Source of the DNA: a virus
IMG/VR virus record: IMGVR_UViG_3300007722_002006
Span: 1 to 22,400 of that record
DNA: 22,400 bases
Direction: 5' to 3' (one strand)
Below the pieces are notes generated by a model. The model ran no database searches. It was not told the origin of the DNA and was given only the letters and a program-made list of their open reading frames with translations. This document shows positions 5,854 through 12,132 of the stretch, piece after piece; the first letter of the stretch is position 1; every line of letters starts with the position of its first letter. The position numbers were made by a program, and so were the translations under genes.

Positions 5854-5862
5854 TGCTACGAT
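5854..5862 (+). promoter_or_regulatory. Extended -10 promoter TGCTACGAT
   Basis: TGCTACGAT within TGTGTGCTACGAT. The expected start near 5870 would give a leader of about 50 nt that begins just before two competing hairpins, ahead of the gene starting at 5922. Confidence 0.5.
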
Positions 5863-5878
5863 CTCACCAGCCCACCTG

Positions 5879-5909
5879 AGGGCTTTACGACATAGCCCTA
5901 TTTTGGGCT
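5879..5909 (+). promoter_or_regulatory. Attenuator-like leader with mutually exclusive hairpins
   Basis: AGGGCT (5879-5884) can pair with AGCCCT (5894-5899) and is followed by ATTTT, a weak terminator form. The same AGCCC (5894-5898) can instead pair with GGGCT (5905-5909). The two folds cannot coexist. They sit between the promoter at 5854 and the gene at 5922, as in an attenuator, though the stems are only 5-6 bp. Confidence 0.35.
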
Positions 5910-5921
5910 GGATGGAGATGT

Positions 5922-6305
5922 GTGAACGAGTTCTATGAGTTCCTTATGCACGATTTAAACCTTGTCTCGGAGGAGTTTGAAACTGATTCTGAGTGTGCGC
6001 ACGAAATTTGCAAGCTCTTGAGTGTTGACGATTTCCCGATCCCGGAGACGTTCTTCCGAATGTATACAGCCTCAGTTGATATCGACTATGTGGCATTTTA
6101 CAATGCCGCCAGCTTCTTTTCTGGTGCCGGACTCTTAAGTATCGACTGTGATTGCCCAGAGTCAGATAAATACTTGTGTGATATTGCTGGGATTCTTGAC
6201 AGCGCCTTCTTCGAGAAGGGGAGATCAGAGAAGACTCTTGAAACCGACGTTTACAGTTCAATCTGTGATCACATTGACGATCTAAGAAAGGACATTTTAA
6301 CGTGA
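5922..6305 (+). CDS. Acidic hypothetical protein
   Basis: A 127-residue acidic protein starting at GTG 5922, with GGAG a few bases upstream. Sequence features are an acidic helical N-terminus, a central YVAFYNAASFFSGAGLLSID, several cysteines (including DCDCPESDKYLC near residues 85-97) and a charged C-terminus. I recognise no family. Its TGA overlaps the GTG start of the deformylase gene, so the two are translationally coupled and co-transcribed. It is the first gene of the rightward half of the genome segment. Confidence 0.75.
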   Translation: MNEFYEFLMHDLNLVSEEFETDSECAHEICKLLSVDDFPIPETFFRMYTASVDIDYVAFYNAASFFSGAGLLSIDCDCPESDKYLCDIAGILDSAFFEKGRSEKTLETDVYSSICDHIDDLRKDILT

Positions 6306-6823
6306 TAATCAAATTTCCGAATGAAAAACTGGAAAGCGTTTCAGGAGAAGTTGTAGGTAATCTCACTTTAGATGAGGTATCTAAACTTTGTGAGCGTATG
6401 CGAAAAGAATGCTGGGAAGTTGGAGGGTTCGGTATCTCTGCAGTTCAAATTGGTGAACCGTTCAGGATCTTCGGAATTTACTCTCAGGCTGTTAGGGATT
6501 TGGTTTTTTTTATTGATCCAGAAATCTTTCATTTAGCAGGTCCTTCAATCGAAAATGAAGGCTGTTTATCAATTCCAGGTTATGAATGGAAAGTCGAAAG
6601 GTTCTATGAGGTCGGCTTGAATTACTTCGATCTGAACTTTAATTTGATGTCTGATAAGTTTGTGGGAATTGAAGCACGAGTAATCCAACATGAGATGGAT
6701 CACCTCGATGGCATTCTGCTTGTGGACTCTCTTAGTTCAGATGATTTCGATATATTTGTCTCTTATTTCCTTGGTAAGAAACCAGTTGGAGAATATGATC
6801 CTCCGCTCATCAAGATGACATGA
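6302..6823 (+). CDS. def: Peptide deformylase
   Basis: A 173-residue metal-dependent peptide deformylase, which removes the formyl group from the N-terminal Met of new proteins. All three family motifs are present. Motif 1 is GFGISAVQ at residues 42-49 (family GxGLAAPQ, with Ser and Val replacing Ala and Pro). Motif 2 is EGCLS at 86-90 with metal ligand Cys88. Motif 3 is QHEMDHLDG with His130, Glu131 and His134. The catalytic residues are therefore intact. The C-terminal tail past the last motif is short, as in the short deformylases reported from cyanophages. Start is GTG at 6302, overlapping the upstream stop. Phage deformylases are thought to help translate phage proteins in the host. Confidence 0.94.
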   Translation: MIIKFPNEKLESVSGEVVGNLTLDEVSKLCERMRKECWEVGGFGISAVQIGEPFRIFGIYSQAVRDLVFFIDPEIFHLAGPSIENEGCLSIPGYEWKVERFYEVGLNYFDLNFNLMSDKFVGIEARVIQHEMDHLDGILLVDSLSSDDFDIFVSYFLGKKPVGEYDPPLIKMT

Positions 6824-7014
6824 CTGAGTACAGGTTCGACTTGACCGCTATCGAAGCGGCCTATCTGAATGCCGCTGTTGTCGATTTCTTTCACAAAATG
6901 AGGGTTGCTTCAGAACAGGATTCTGTTGTTCTATTTGATGATGATCGGTACAGGATTGCCAAGAACTTGTGGAAGAAGATCGAGGAAGAGATTCCTATCA
7001 TTACACCAAAATAA
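6820..7014 (+). CDS. Small hypothetical protein
   Basis: A 64-residue charged protein, mostly helical (LTAIEAAYLNAAVVDFFHKM; NLWKKIEEEIPI). No family is recognised. Its ATG overlaps the deformylase stop (ATGA), so it is coupled to it. It ends just before the promoter of the HNH gene. Confidence 0.7.
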   Translation: MTEYRFDLTAIEAAYLNAAVVDFFHKMRVASEQDSVVLFDDDRYRIAKNLWKKIEEEIPIITPK

Positions 7015-7016
7015 TG

Positions 7017-7025
7017 TGATATTAT
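7017..7025 (+). promoter_or_regulatory. Extended -10 promoter TGATATTAT
   Basis: TGTGATATTAT lies with seven bases between the hexamer and the ATG at 7033. There is no Shine-Dalgarno sequence, so the HNH mRNA is probably leaderless. Confidence 0.6.
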
Positions 7026-7032
7026 ATAGTTG

Positions 7033-7392
7033 ATGGAATATAGATTTTACATGAGTTCGGATGCGTGGAGACTGCGGAAGCGTATGTTCTTCAGCACTCA
7101 CGAGAAAAAATGCAGAGCCTGTTCAAGCAGGAATAGGATTCATTTGCATCACAAAACCTACATCCGACTCGGGAACGAGCGTGACGCAGATCTTGTTGCC
7201 CTTTGCTTTATTTGCCACGCAGCGCTTCACCTGAAGCAGCAGCAAAGCGGAGAAAATTTATGGAGGGTGACGGAAGAATTTATCCGGGGGAAGAAGAAGA
7301 GGAAGAAGAGAGTCGCAACGAAAAAGAGGCCATCAATGAAGAAGAAAAAAACTTCGACAATCAGACAGCGGTCACCTAGGAAAGTGGTATAG
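7033..7392 (+). CDS. HNH endonuclease
   Basis: A 119-residue HNH nuclease. The visible motif set is CRAC near residues 31-34, HLHHKTY near residues 43-49 with the catalytic His pair, then LVALCFICHAALH with the second CxxC and closing His. These zinc and metal residues give a complete small HNH domain. The C-terminal third is extremely basic (GKKKRKKRVATKKR and following), probably for DNA binding. It could be a free-standing homing-type nuclease or an HNH packaging factor; its position away from terminase and portal favours the former. ATG 7033 is chosen over the TTG at 7030 because of its distance from the promoter. The stop TAG lies inside the next promoter's -10 box. Confidence 0.9.
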   Translation: MEYRFYMSSDAWRLRKRMFFSTHEKKCRACSSRNRIHLHHKTYIRLGNERDADLVALCFICHAALHLKQQQSGENLWRVTEEFIRGKKKRKKRVATKKRPSMKKKKTSTIRQRSPRKVV

Positions 7393-7393
7393 T
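7385..7393 (+). promoter_or_regulatory. Extended -10 promoter TGGTATAGT for thyX
   Basis: AGTGGTATAGT overlaps the last codons and the stop of the HNH gene. The thyX ATG at 7401 follows after seven bases, so the transcript would be leaderless even though an AGGA is present in the spacer. Confidence 0.65.
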
Positions 7394-7400
7394 AGGAATT

Positions 7401-8213
7401 ATGATTTACGCAAAGATTATTGCTGACAGCATTACTGCTAGTGGAGATCGTTTGACGACGATGGAAGTCCGGATGCATCGATTCATGCTGCCTGAAATGA
7501 ATACTCATCGGGTTTTCTCACGGAACTCTGCAAGTTCTCGGGCTATTCCGATTTTTAAGCAGATCGCTAAAGTCTCAGAGCATCCGGCATACCCTGTAGA
7601 GTGGGGGCAGAACAAGGCAGGTATGCAGGCTGGTGAACCGCTTTCGGGGAGCAAAACTAGAAAAGCAAAGAGAATCTGGAAGAAAGCATCAAAGTCTGCC
7701 ATTAAGCACTGTAGGGCCCTTGAAGCACTCGGTGTCCATAAGCAAGTTTCCAATCGCATTATTGAGCCGTTTATGTGGCATACGGTTATTGTTAGTTCAA
7801 CTGAATGGACTGGATTCTTTGCGCAGAGGTGTAGTGAGTTGGCTCAGCCCGAGATTAGGGCTGTAGCGATTGCCATGCAGACAGCGTACAGGAATTCTGT
7901 TCCTCATTTCATTGTTAGGGGGGAATTTCATCTCCCATACCTTCACCCGGAAGAATTTTGTTTAGATGACATTAAAAAAATCAAGATTTGTATTGCCAGA
8001 TGCGCTCGGGTGTCTTATTTGACTCATAACAATGAGAGATCTATTGCGAAAGACTTACAACTGTTTGACAGACTTATGAGTGCCGATCCTCCTCATTGGA
8101 GCCCTATGGAACATGTGGCAACTCCTATTGATGATGGTCTGAACCCCGCTGGGAACTTCAATGGGTTCGCTCAGATAAGACACAATTCTCATTGGTGGTT
8201 TGATGGTTCCTAA
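7401..8213 (+). CDS. thyX: Flavin-dependent thymidylate synthase
   Basis: A 270-residue ThyX, which makes dTMP from dUMP using methylene-tetrahydrofolate and a reduced flavin. The signature THRVFSRNSASSR at residues 35-47 corresponds to the family RHRxxSxNxxSxR, with Thr in the first position as in many phage enzymes I recall. Later segments typical of the family are FFAQRCSELAQPEIRAVA and HWSPMEHVATP. The length suits phage ThyX. Together with the class II reductase downstream it makes a deoxynucleotide supply set. The start at 7401 is favoured by the promoter and by the family N-terminus. It overlaps the next small gene by 11 nt. Confidence 0.95.
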   Translation: MIYAKIIADSITASGDRLTTMEVRMHRFMLPEMNTHRVFSRNSASSRAIPIFKQIAKVSEHPAYPVEWGQNKAGMQAGEPLSGSKTRKAKRIWKKASKSAIKHCRALEALGVHKQVSNRIIEPFMWHTVIVSSTEWTGFFAQRCSELAQPEIRAVAIAMQTAYRNSVPHFIVRGEFHLPYLHPEEFCLDDIKKIKICIARCARVSYLTHNNERSIAKDLQLFDRLMSADPPHWSPMEHVATPIDDGLNPAGNFNGFAQIRHNSHWWFDGS

Positions 8214-8394
8214 GTCGGTTCTCTGTTTGGCCAAGAGTCATGAGAAGTGTGTCACTAATGGCTGTGAGTGTGCATGTCATCATGATACTGATTGCGACTG
8301 CTTTACTTGTCGTATCAGATCTGTCGGATTTGGGCGTGTCCCTGGTGGTAGTAGGTCTGTGAAAGGCTTTACTTCAAGACCTGACGACTTCTAA
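8203..8394 (+). CDS. Small Cys-rich, probably zinc-binding protein
   Basis: A 63-residue protein with a dense Cys/His block from residue about 8 to 35 (C, HEKC, then GCECACHHD, then DCDCFTC). The pattern would bind one or two zinc ions. The C-terminal half is basic and Gly/Ser-rich. No named family is recognised. It begins at ATG 8203 within the end of thyX and precedes the endolysin promoter. Confidence 0.7.
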   Translation: MVPKSVLCLAKSHEKCVTNGCECACHHDTDCDCFTCRIRSVGFGRVPGGSRSVKGFTSRPDDF

Positions 8395-8414
8395 GCGCTT
8401 TAGAGTCTTTGCTG

Positions 8415-8423
8415 TGGTATAAT
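8415..8423 (+). promoter_or_regulatory. Extended -10 promoter TGGTATAAT for the endolysin
   Basis: TGTGGTATAAT, the best form of the promoter motif seen in this window, identical over 11 bases to the one at 13676-13686. The endolysin ATG is 48 nt downstream with a GAGG ribosome site, so this transcript has a normal leader containing a TTCTGCAGAA palindrome. Confidence 0.7.
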
Positions 8424-8471
8424 TGTATTATTGAAGTTTTCTGCAGAATAATCAAAATGAGGTTCTAACTG

Positions 8472-9302
8472 ATGAATATTGTAACTCGCGCTGAATGGGG
8501 TGCCCGTGAGCCCTTCCAGCCGTATACAAATCTGGTCGGGTCGGAAGGTGAACTCGCCCATCACACCGGCGACGGGGTTGCTAGAGACCCAGCCACCACC
8601 GATTACCCGGCGATGATGCGACAAATCCAAAACAGTCACATGGCCAAAGGTTGGAACGATTTTGCTTATGGTCATGCTGTCGGCGGAGGAAGAATCTTTA
8701 TGGGCAGAGGGTTCGGGGTAGTAGATGCGGCCGACCTCGATCGTGGATACCTCATGCACTCTGTGCTCTGGTTGGGTGACTCCACTGTGAACGAAATTCC
8801 AGATCAAGACATGGCGTTAGTCTGGGCTGTGTTCGATGAACATAACCGTATATACGGCAAAAAGTTTGAAGGCGGACACCGTGATGTCAACCCGACTGGT
8901 TGCCCCGGCGACAACATTTACAGTAAATTACAGCAGGGGCGCTCTGCGTCAAATGCAGTTCAAGCTTTTTCTACAATTAAACCAAGGAGTCCTGAAATGA
9001 ACACGATTATTAATTCTTCTGGAGGCCGCGAATGCTTCGCCCTCCGTTCCAATGGAGAAGTCTGGAACCAGTGGCAGGAACTGCCTGCGGTCACTTTCTC
9101 AGCTTGGAACAAGACGCTCGATGGCGATCGCTGGGAAACTCTCGCCAAGCCGTTACTGGTCGGCAAAGCCGTATGGCTGAACCTCGCCGGTGATTACGGG
9201 TTCGGTTTCCTCAATATGACTGCTATCCAGAGCGGTCCGGGGGAAGCGTTTGTGCTACATGTCACTAACGAACTTAACAAGTTTTTCGCAGGTCTGAAGT
9301 AG
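8472..9302 (+). CDS. Endolysin, N-acetylmuramoyl-L-alanine amidase (PGRP/Amidase_2)
   Basis: A 276-residue endolysin that would cut the amide bond between muramic acid and the stem peptide of peptidoglycan. The N-terminal amidase domain (residues 1-155) opens VTRAEWGARE and carries zinc ligands in HHTG (His30/31) and in GHRDVNPTGCPG (His136, Cys144). Residues about 176-276 form a separate C-terminal domain, probably for wall binding (SNGEVWNQWQELP, GDRWETLAKPL). There is no signal peptide, so release would need a holin. Within the frame, ATG 8997 (Met176) is preceded by AAGGAG at the best spacing and may yield the C-terminal domain alone. It has its own promoter at 8415 and is followed by a long hairpin. 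Confidence 0.92.
   Translation: MNIVTRAEWGAREPFQPYTNLVGSEGELAHHTGDGVARDPATTDYPAMMRQIQNSHMAKGWNDFAYGHAVGGGRIFMGRGFGVVDAADLDRGYLMHSVLWLGDSTVNEIPDQDMALVWAVFDEHNRIYGKKFEGGHRDVNPTGCPGDNIYSKLQQGRSASNAVQAFSTIKPRSPEMNTIINSSGGRECFALRSNGEVWNQWQELPAVTFSAWNKTLDGDRWETLAKPLLVGKAVWLNLAGDYGFGFLNMTAIQSGPGEAFVLHVTNELNKFFAGLK
8984..9302 (+). CDS. Internal in-frame start: separate C-terminal domain of the endolysin
   Basis: AAGGAG at 8984-8989 stands seven bases before ATG 8997, which is in the endolysin frame. It falls exactly between the amidase domain and the C-terminal domain. Translation from it would give a 101-residue product starting MNTIINSSGG. Several known endolysins (for example Lys170 and clostridial CD27L and CTP1L) make such a short wall-binding product that assembles with the full-length enzyme. 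The Shine-Dalgarno match is better than that of the full-length start. Coordinates include the ribosome site. Expression is inferred. Confidence 0.6.
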
Positions 9303-9377
9303 CCTGAATCAAGTTTCCAGTAGGGAAGATCGTCATGGAGCCGGAAAGATCACTTCTTGGTCCATGATATGAAAAAA
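9303..9377. other. Short intergenic stretch after the endolysin
   Basis: No gene is visible. A 7-bp inverted repeat, TCATGGA (9333-9339) and TCCATGA (9361-9367), lies just before the long perfect hairpin. Confidence 0.5.
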
Positions 9378-9423
9378 ATAATAGCAGAAGCCGGGGCGTA
9401 CACACCCCGGCTTCTGCTATTAT
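9378..9423. terminator. Perfect 19-bp hairpin, bidirectional terminator-like, overlapping a promoter
   Basis: Arms 9378-9396 and 9405-9423 are perfect reverse complements over 19 bp with an 8-nt loop (CGTACACA) and a GC-rich top. It lies between the endolysin and sugar-cassette genes. The flanking A-run at 9372-9378 gives a good U-run for minus-strand reading, while in the plus direction the tail is UAUUAUAUA. The 3' arm contains TGCTATTAT, the promoter of the next gene. Confidence 0.8.
9415..9423 (+). promoter_or_regulatory. Extended -10 promoter TGCTATTAT for the sugar cassette
   Basis: It sits at the end of the hairpin's 3' arm, six bases before ATG 9430. The resulting mRNA would be leaderless and would not include the hairpin. 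Confidence 0.6.
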
Positions 9424-9429
9424 ATACAC

Positions 9430-10305
9430 ATGAACTTTGACGAAACGACATTAGAGAAAATCCTTGGAAGAAAGCAGCACACGTTCCCCTCGTTATATGA
9501 CGATTGCGTAGACTCCTACACAGATAGCACAATCCTAATAACGGGGGCAAAGGGGAGTTTGGGTGTTGGTGTTCAGAATTTCCTTTATCGGAATAAAATT
9601 AGATGTAATCTGATCGCCACTGATATCGTTACCGGCCCTGAAGATGATAATGAAAAAATCTTGAATGTCGCAAGTTGGCCTGATGTTGCAAAAGTTGTTC
9701 GGAGGTATAATCCTGATGTCATATTTCATTTCGCAGCCGACAAACACGCTCCTGCGGGAGAGGAAACTCCAGAAGAGACAATTAAGATTAACATAGGTGG
9801 TACACAAAACTTACTGGACGCCTGTGATGAAAATACAAAGATAATATTAGCTAGCACGTGCAAGTCGGGCAATCCAGAGACCGTTTACGGCGCAACTAAG
9901 TTGATCGCTGAGCGACTGGTGCTAAATAGGGGGCATAATGTTGCCAGGTTCTACAATGTTGTGGAAACTTCCGGCAATGTTTTCGAGATTTGGAATGAAC
10001 AGGCGATGTCTGATCACACAGTCACAGACTGCGGACGATATTTTATTTCTTTAGATGAAGCAATTTCGTTAGTTATGTTTACTGGAATTCAAGAATCTGG
10101 CCGGTACACGATTGACCCAGGGAAGATTCGAATTATGGAAGATGTTTATCAAGATTTATATGGTGGAGATGCCGGAAGGCTCTCAGAGCCTAGGCGTGGC
10201 GATCGGGTTACCGAGCTGAGAATTGCTACCTCAGAAAAATTAAAAAGCGTTGACAATTATCCATTCGAAGAGATCGGAAATGATCACGATGTACTATGGA
10301 AATAA
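9430..10305 (+). CDS. NAD(P)-dependent sugar-nucleotide dehydratase/epimerase (PseB/FlaA1-like)
   Basis: A 291-residue short-chain dehydrogenase of the PseB/FlaA1/CapD group, which act on UDP-GlcNAc as 4,6-dehydratases or epimerases. The Rossmann motif is GAKGSLG (residues 39-45). FHFAADKHAP and NIGGTQNLLDAC match the family core. The active-site segment reads STCKSGNPETVYGATK (142-157), with Lys145, Tyr153 and Lys157 in place. The acid that precedes Lys in the family (STDKA) is Cys144 here. The later segment TVTDCGRYFISLDEAISLVM is also typical. It is somewhat shorter than FlaA1 (about 333 residues). It heads an overlapping operon with an aminotransferase and acyltransferase. The Asp-to-Cys change may alter or weaken dehydration; epimerase activity is an alternative. 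Confidence 0.88.
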   Translation: MNFDETTLEKILGRKQHTFPSLYDDCVDSYTDSTILITGAKGSLGVGVQNFLYRNKIRCNLIATDIVTGPEDDNEKILNVASWPDVAKVVRRYNPDVIFHFAADKHAPAGEETPEETIKINIGGTQNLLDACDENTKIILASTCKSGNPETVYGATKLIAERLVLNRGHNVARFYNVVETSGNVFEIWNEQAMSDHTVTDCGRYFISLDEAISLVMFTGIQESGRYTIDPGKIRIMEDVYQDLYGGDAGRLSEPRRGDRVTELRIATSEKLKSVDNYPFEEIGNDHDVLWK

Positions 10306-11401
10306 GCCGGATATAAAAGATATCGACATTCAAAAAGTAGAGAGCGTTCTGAGAAGTGGAAGTCTAGCTCAGGGGATGTTCGTTGAACGCCTTGAAGACA
10401 GGATGAAGAAACTCTGTAATAGGGAGAGCGCAGCGGCCTTTTCGAGCGCAACATCGGCATTTGAGTGCTTATGGGATTATCTCGATCTCGGAGAGGGAGA
10501 TGAAGTTATCTTGTCTCCAATGACCTTCAAGTCTGTTCCGATGTCGATTATTCGATCCGGTGCCACTCCAGTATTCGTTGACACTAACTACTTATCCCTT
10601 GCCGATTGGTATTTAGTTAAAGATCTTATAAATTCAAACACAAAAGCAATTGTAGTGACAAATCTCTATGGAATGCCAGATCCGCACTTGAACATGCTAT
10701 TTGATGCTATTTCAGATAGAGATGACATTTTTCTTATCGAGGACAACGCTCAGGCGATTGGTGCAAAGTATGCAGATTCACGCCCAGTGGGATCTTGGGC
10801 TTCACGATCAGATTTTTCCATTTTCTCTTTCTACGCCACCAAAAATATTACTAGCATCGAGGGCGGAGTTATTTTATTCGATGACGACACAAACTTCTTT
10901 CACCAGTATAGAAACAATGGCACTGCGAAGAATATTGCGGGGGAAACTTGTTTAGGAACTAACATGAGAATGAGTGATGTAGCAGCGACACTCGGGGTCT
11001 CTCAGTTAGAGCGACTTGAGCATGTTACGATGATTCGCAATGAACAGGCTAAAATTTATAGGTCAATATTAAGTATTGACAATCCTCAGCTATCATATCT
11101 TCCTCACGGCTCAACTCACGCTTTTCACCACTACACCGTTTTGCTGCCATATAATGTTGATCGAGCGATGTTCATATCAGAGATGTCTCTTGCTAGTATT
11201 TCGATTGGCATTTACTATGAATACCTCCTGAACTACGATGAGACTTTCTCAAAGACTTTGCACCTAAATAAGACTCCAGAAGCGAAGGGTCAGTCTAAGA
11301 GGTGTGTTTCGTTACCTTTGGGGACTAAGTTGAACAGGAAAGATATTATCTATATCGCCAATACGTTCAATCGAATTCTAGAAAAAGTGAGGAGCAATTG
11401 A
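10289..11401 (+). CDS. DegT/DnrJ/EryC1 sugar aminotransferase (PseC-like)
   Basis: A 370-residue PLP-dependent aminotransferase, which transfers an amino group to a keto-sugar nucleotide. The N-terminus MYYGNKPDI followed by VLRSGSLAQG is typical of the family. AFSSATSAF is the PLP phosphate region, and IEDNAQAIGA carries the Asp that contacts the PLP nitrogen. The Schiff-base lysine is Lys185 in FYATKNITSIEGG. All key residues appear intact. The start at 10289 fits the family N-terminus; ATG 10280 and a TTG at 10250 are in frame upstream. It overlaps the dehydratase gene by 17 nt and would use that enzyme's keto product. Confidence 0.92.
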   Translation: MYYGNKPDIKDIDIQKVESVLRSGSLAQGMFVERLEDRMKKLCNRESAAAFSSATSAFECLWDYLDLGEGDEVILSPMTFKSVPMSIIRSGATPVFVDTNYLSLADWYLVKDLINSNTKAIVVTNLYGMPDPHLNMLFDAISDRDDIFLIEDNAQAIGAKYADSRPVGSWASRSDFSIFSFYATKNITSIEGGVILFDDDTNFFHQYRNNGTAKNIAGETCLGTNMRMSDVAATLGVSQLERLEHVTMIRNEQAKIYRSILSIDNPQLSYLPHGSTHAFHHYTVLLPYNVDRAMFISEMSLASISIGIYYEYLLNYDETFSKTLHLNKTPEAKGQSKRCVSLPLGTKLNRKDIIYIANTFNRILEKVRSN

Positions 11402-12132
11402 TGTTTATAGATTACTTTGTCCATCCTTCCGCCTCAGTTTATGGGGATGTCATGATCGGGGCCGGGACAATAGTTGGTCCCAATGCCGTCATACTTGGCC
11501 CCGTCAATATTGGGTCTAACTGTTGGATTGGTCCAAATGCTATCATCGGGACTCCTGCCGAGGATGTGGAGATGATGGTAAAGGCGGAGTTGCCAAGATA
11601 TCCAAATTACTTTGCAGAGATTGGGCAAATTAATGAGATGCTTTGGAATATTGATCATGGGGAAGGTGTCGTCATCGGACACAATACTGTGATCAGAGAA
11701 CAAGTCACGATTCACCAAGGGACAGTCCATAGCACAATAATTGGGGATAACTGCTTCGTTATGAATAAGTCTCATGTTGGGCACGACTGCGTTATCGGAA
11801 ATAACGTCCGCATCTCTCCGTCAGCCATGATTGGAGGGCATTGTTGGATTGATCGCTACTCTAACATTGGTATGGCGGCTACTATTCATCAGAATATTAG
11901 AATTGGGTTTGGGGCGATGATCGGAATGAATGCAGCGGTAGTAAAGGGCGTGCTTCCTTACTCGACAGTTGTCGGAGTTCCGGCGAAGTTTTCTGGAATG
12001 AATTGGGTTATGGCGAAGAAACTCGAAGTTTCAGAGGACTCAATGCGTATGCTTGAGAAAAGTTACAATTCCGAGGCGCATCCCCCTTCCGAGTTCGTTT
12101 CCATGCTTGCGGAGCACGGCCAATGGGGATAG
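11401..12132 (+). CDS. LpxA-like left-handed beta-helix acyltransferase
   Basis: A 243-residue acyltransferase built of hexapeptide repeats (for example GAGTIVGPNAVILGPVNIGS near residues 20-39). It carries the LpxA-type elements REQVTIHQGT and KSHVGHDCVIGNN, with the His pair that includes the catalytic base of LpxA. A Gram-positive host would lack lipid A, and the gene lies between an aminotransferase and glycosyltransferases. An N-acyl- or acetyltransferase for an amino sugar nucleotide is therefore more likely than LpxA proper. ATG 11401 shares a base with the TGA of the aminotransferase gene (TGATG), so translation is coupled. The C-terminal 50 residues lie outside the helix repeats. Confidence 0.85.
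   Translation: MFIDYFVHPSASVYGDVMIGAGTIVGPNAVILGPVNIGSNCWIGPNAIIGTPAEDVEMMVKAELPRYPNYFAEIGQINEMLWNIDHGEGVVIGHNTVIREQVTIHQGTVHSTIIGDNCFVMNKSHVGHDCVIGNNVRISPSAMIGGHCWIDRYSNIGMAATIHQNIRIGFGAMIGMNAAVVKGVLPYSTVVGVPAKFSGMNWVMAKKLEVSEDSMRMLEKSYNSEAHPPSEFVSMLAEHGQWG

Noticed and set aside
5944-6366. Minus-strand ORF of 140 codons
   Set aside because: It is antisense to the unknown protein and deformylase genes and has an Arg/Ser/His-rich composition typical of a shadow frame.
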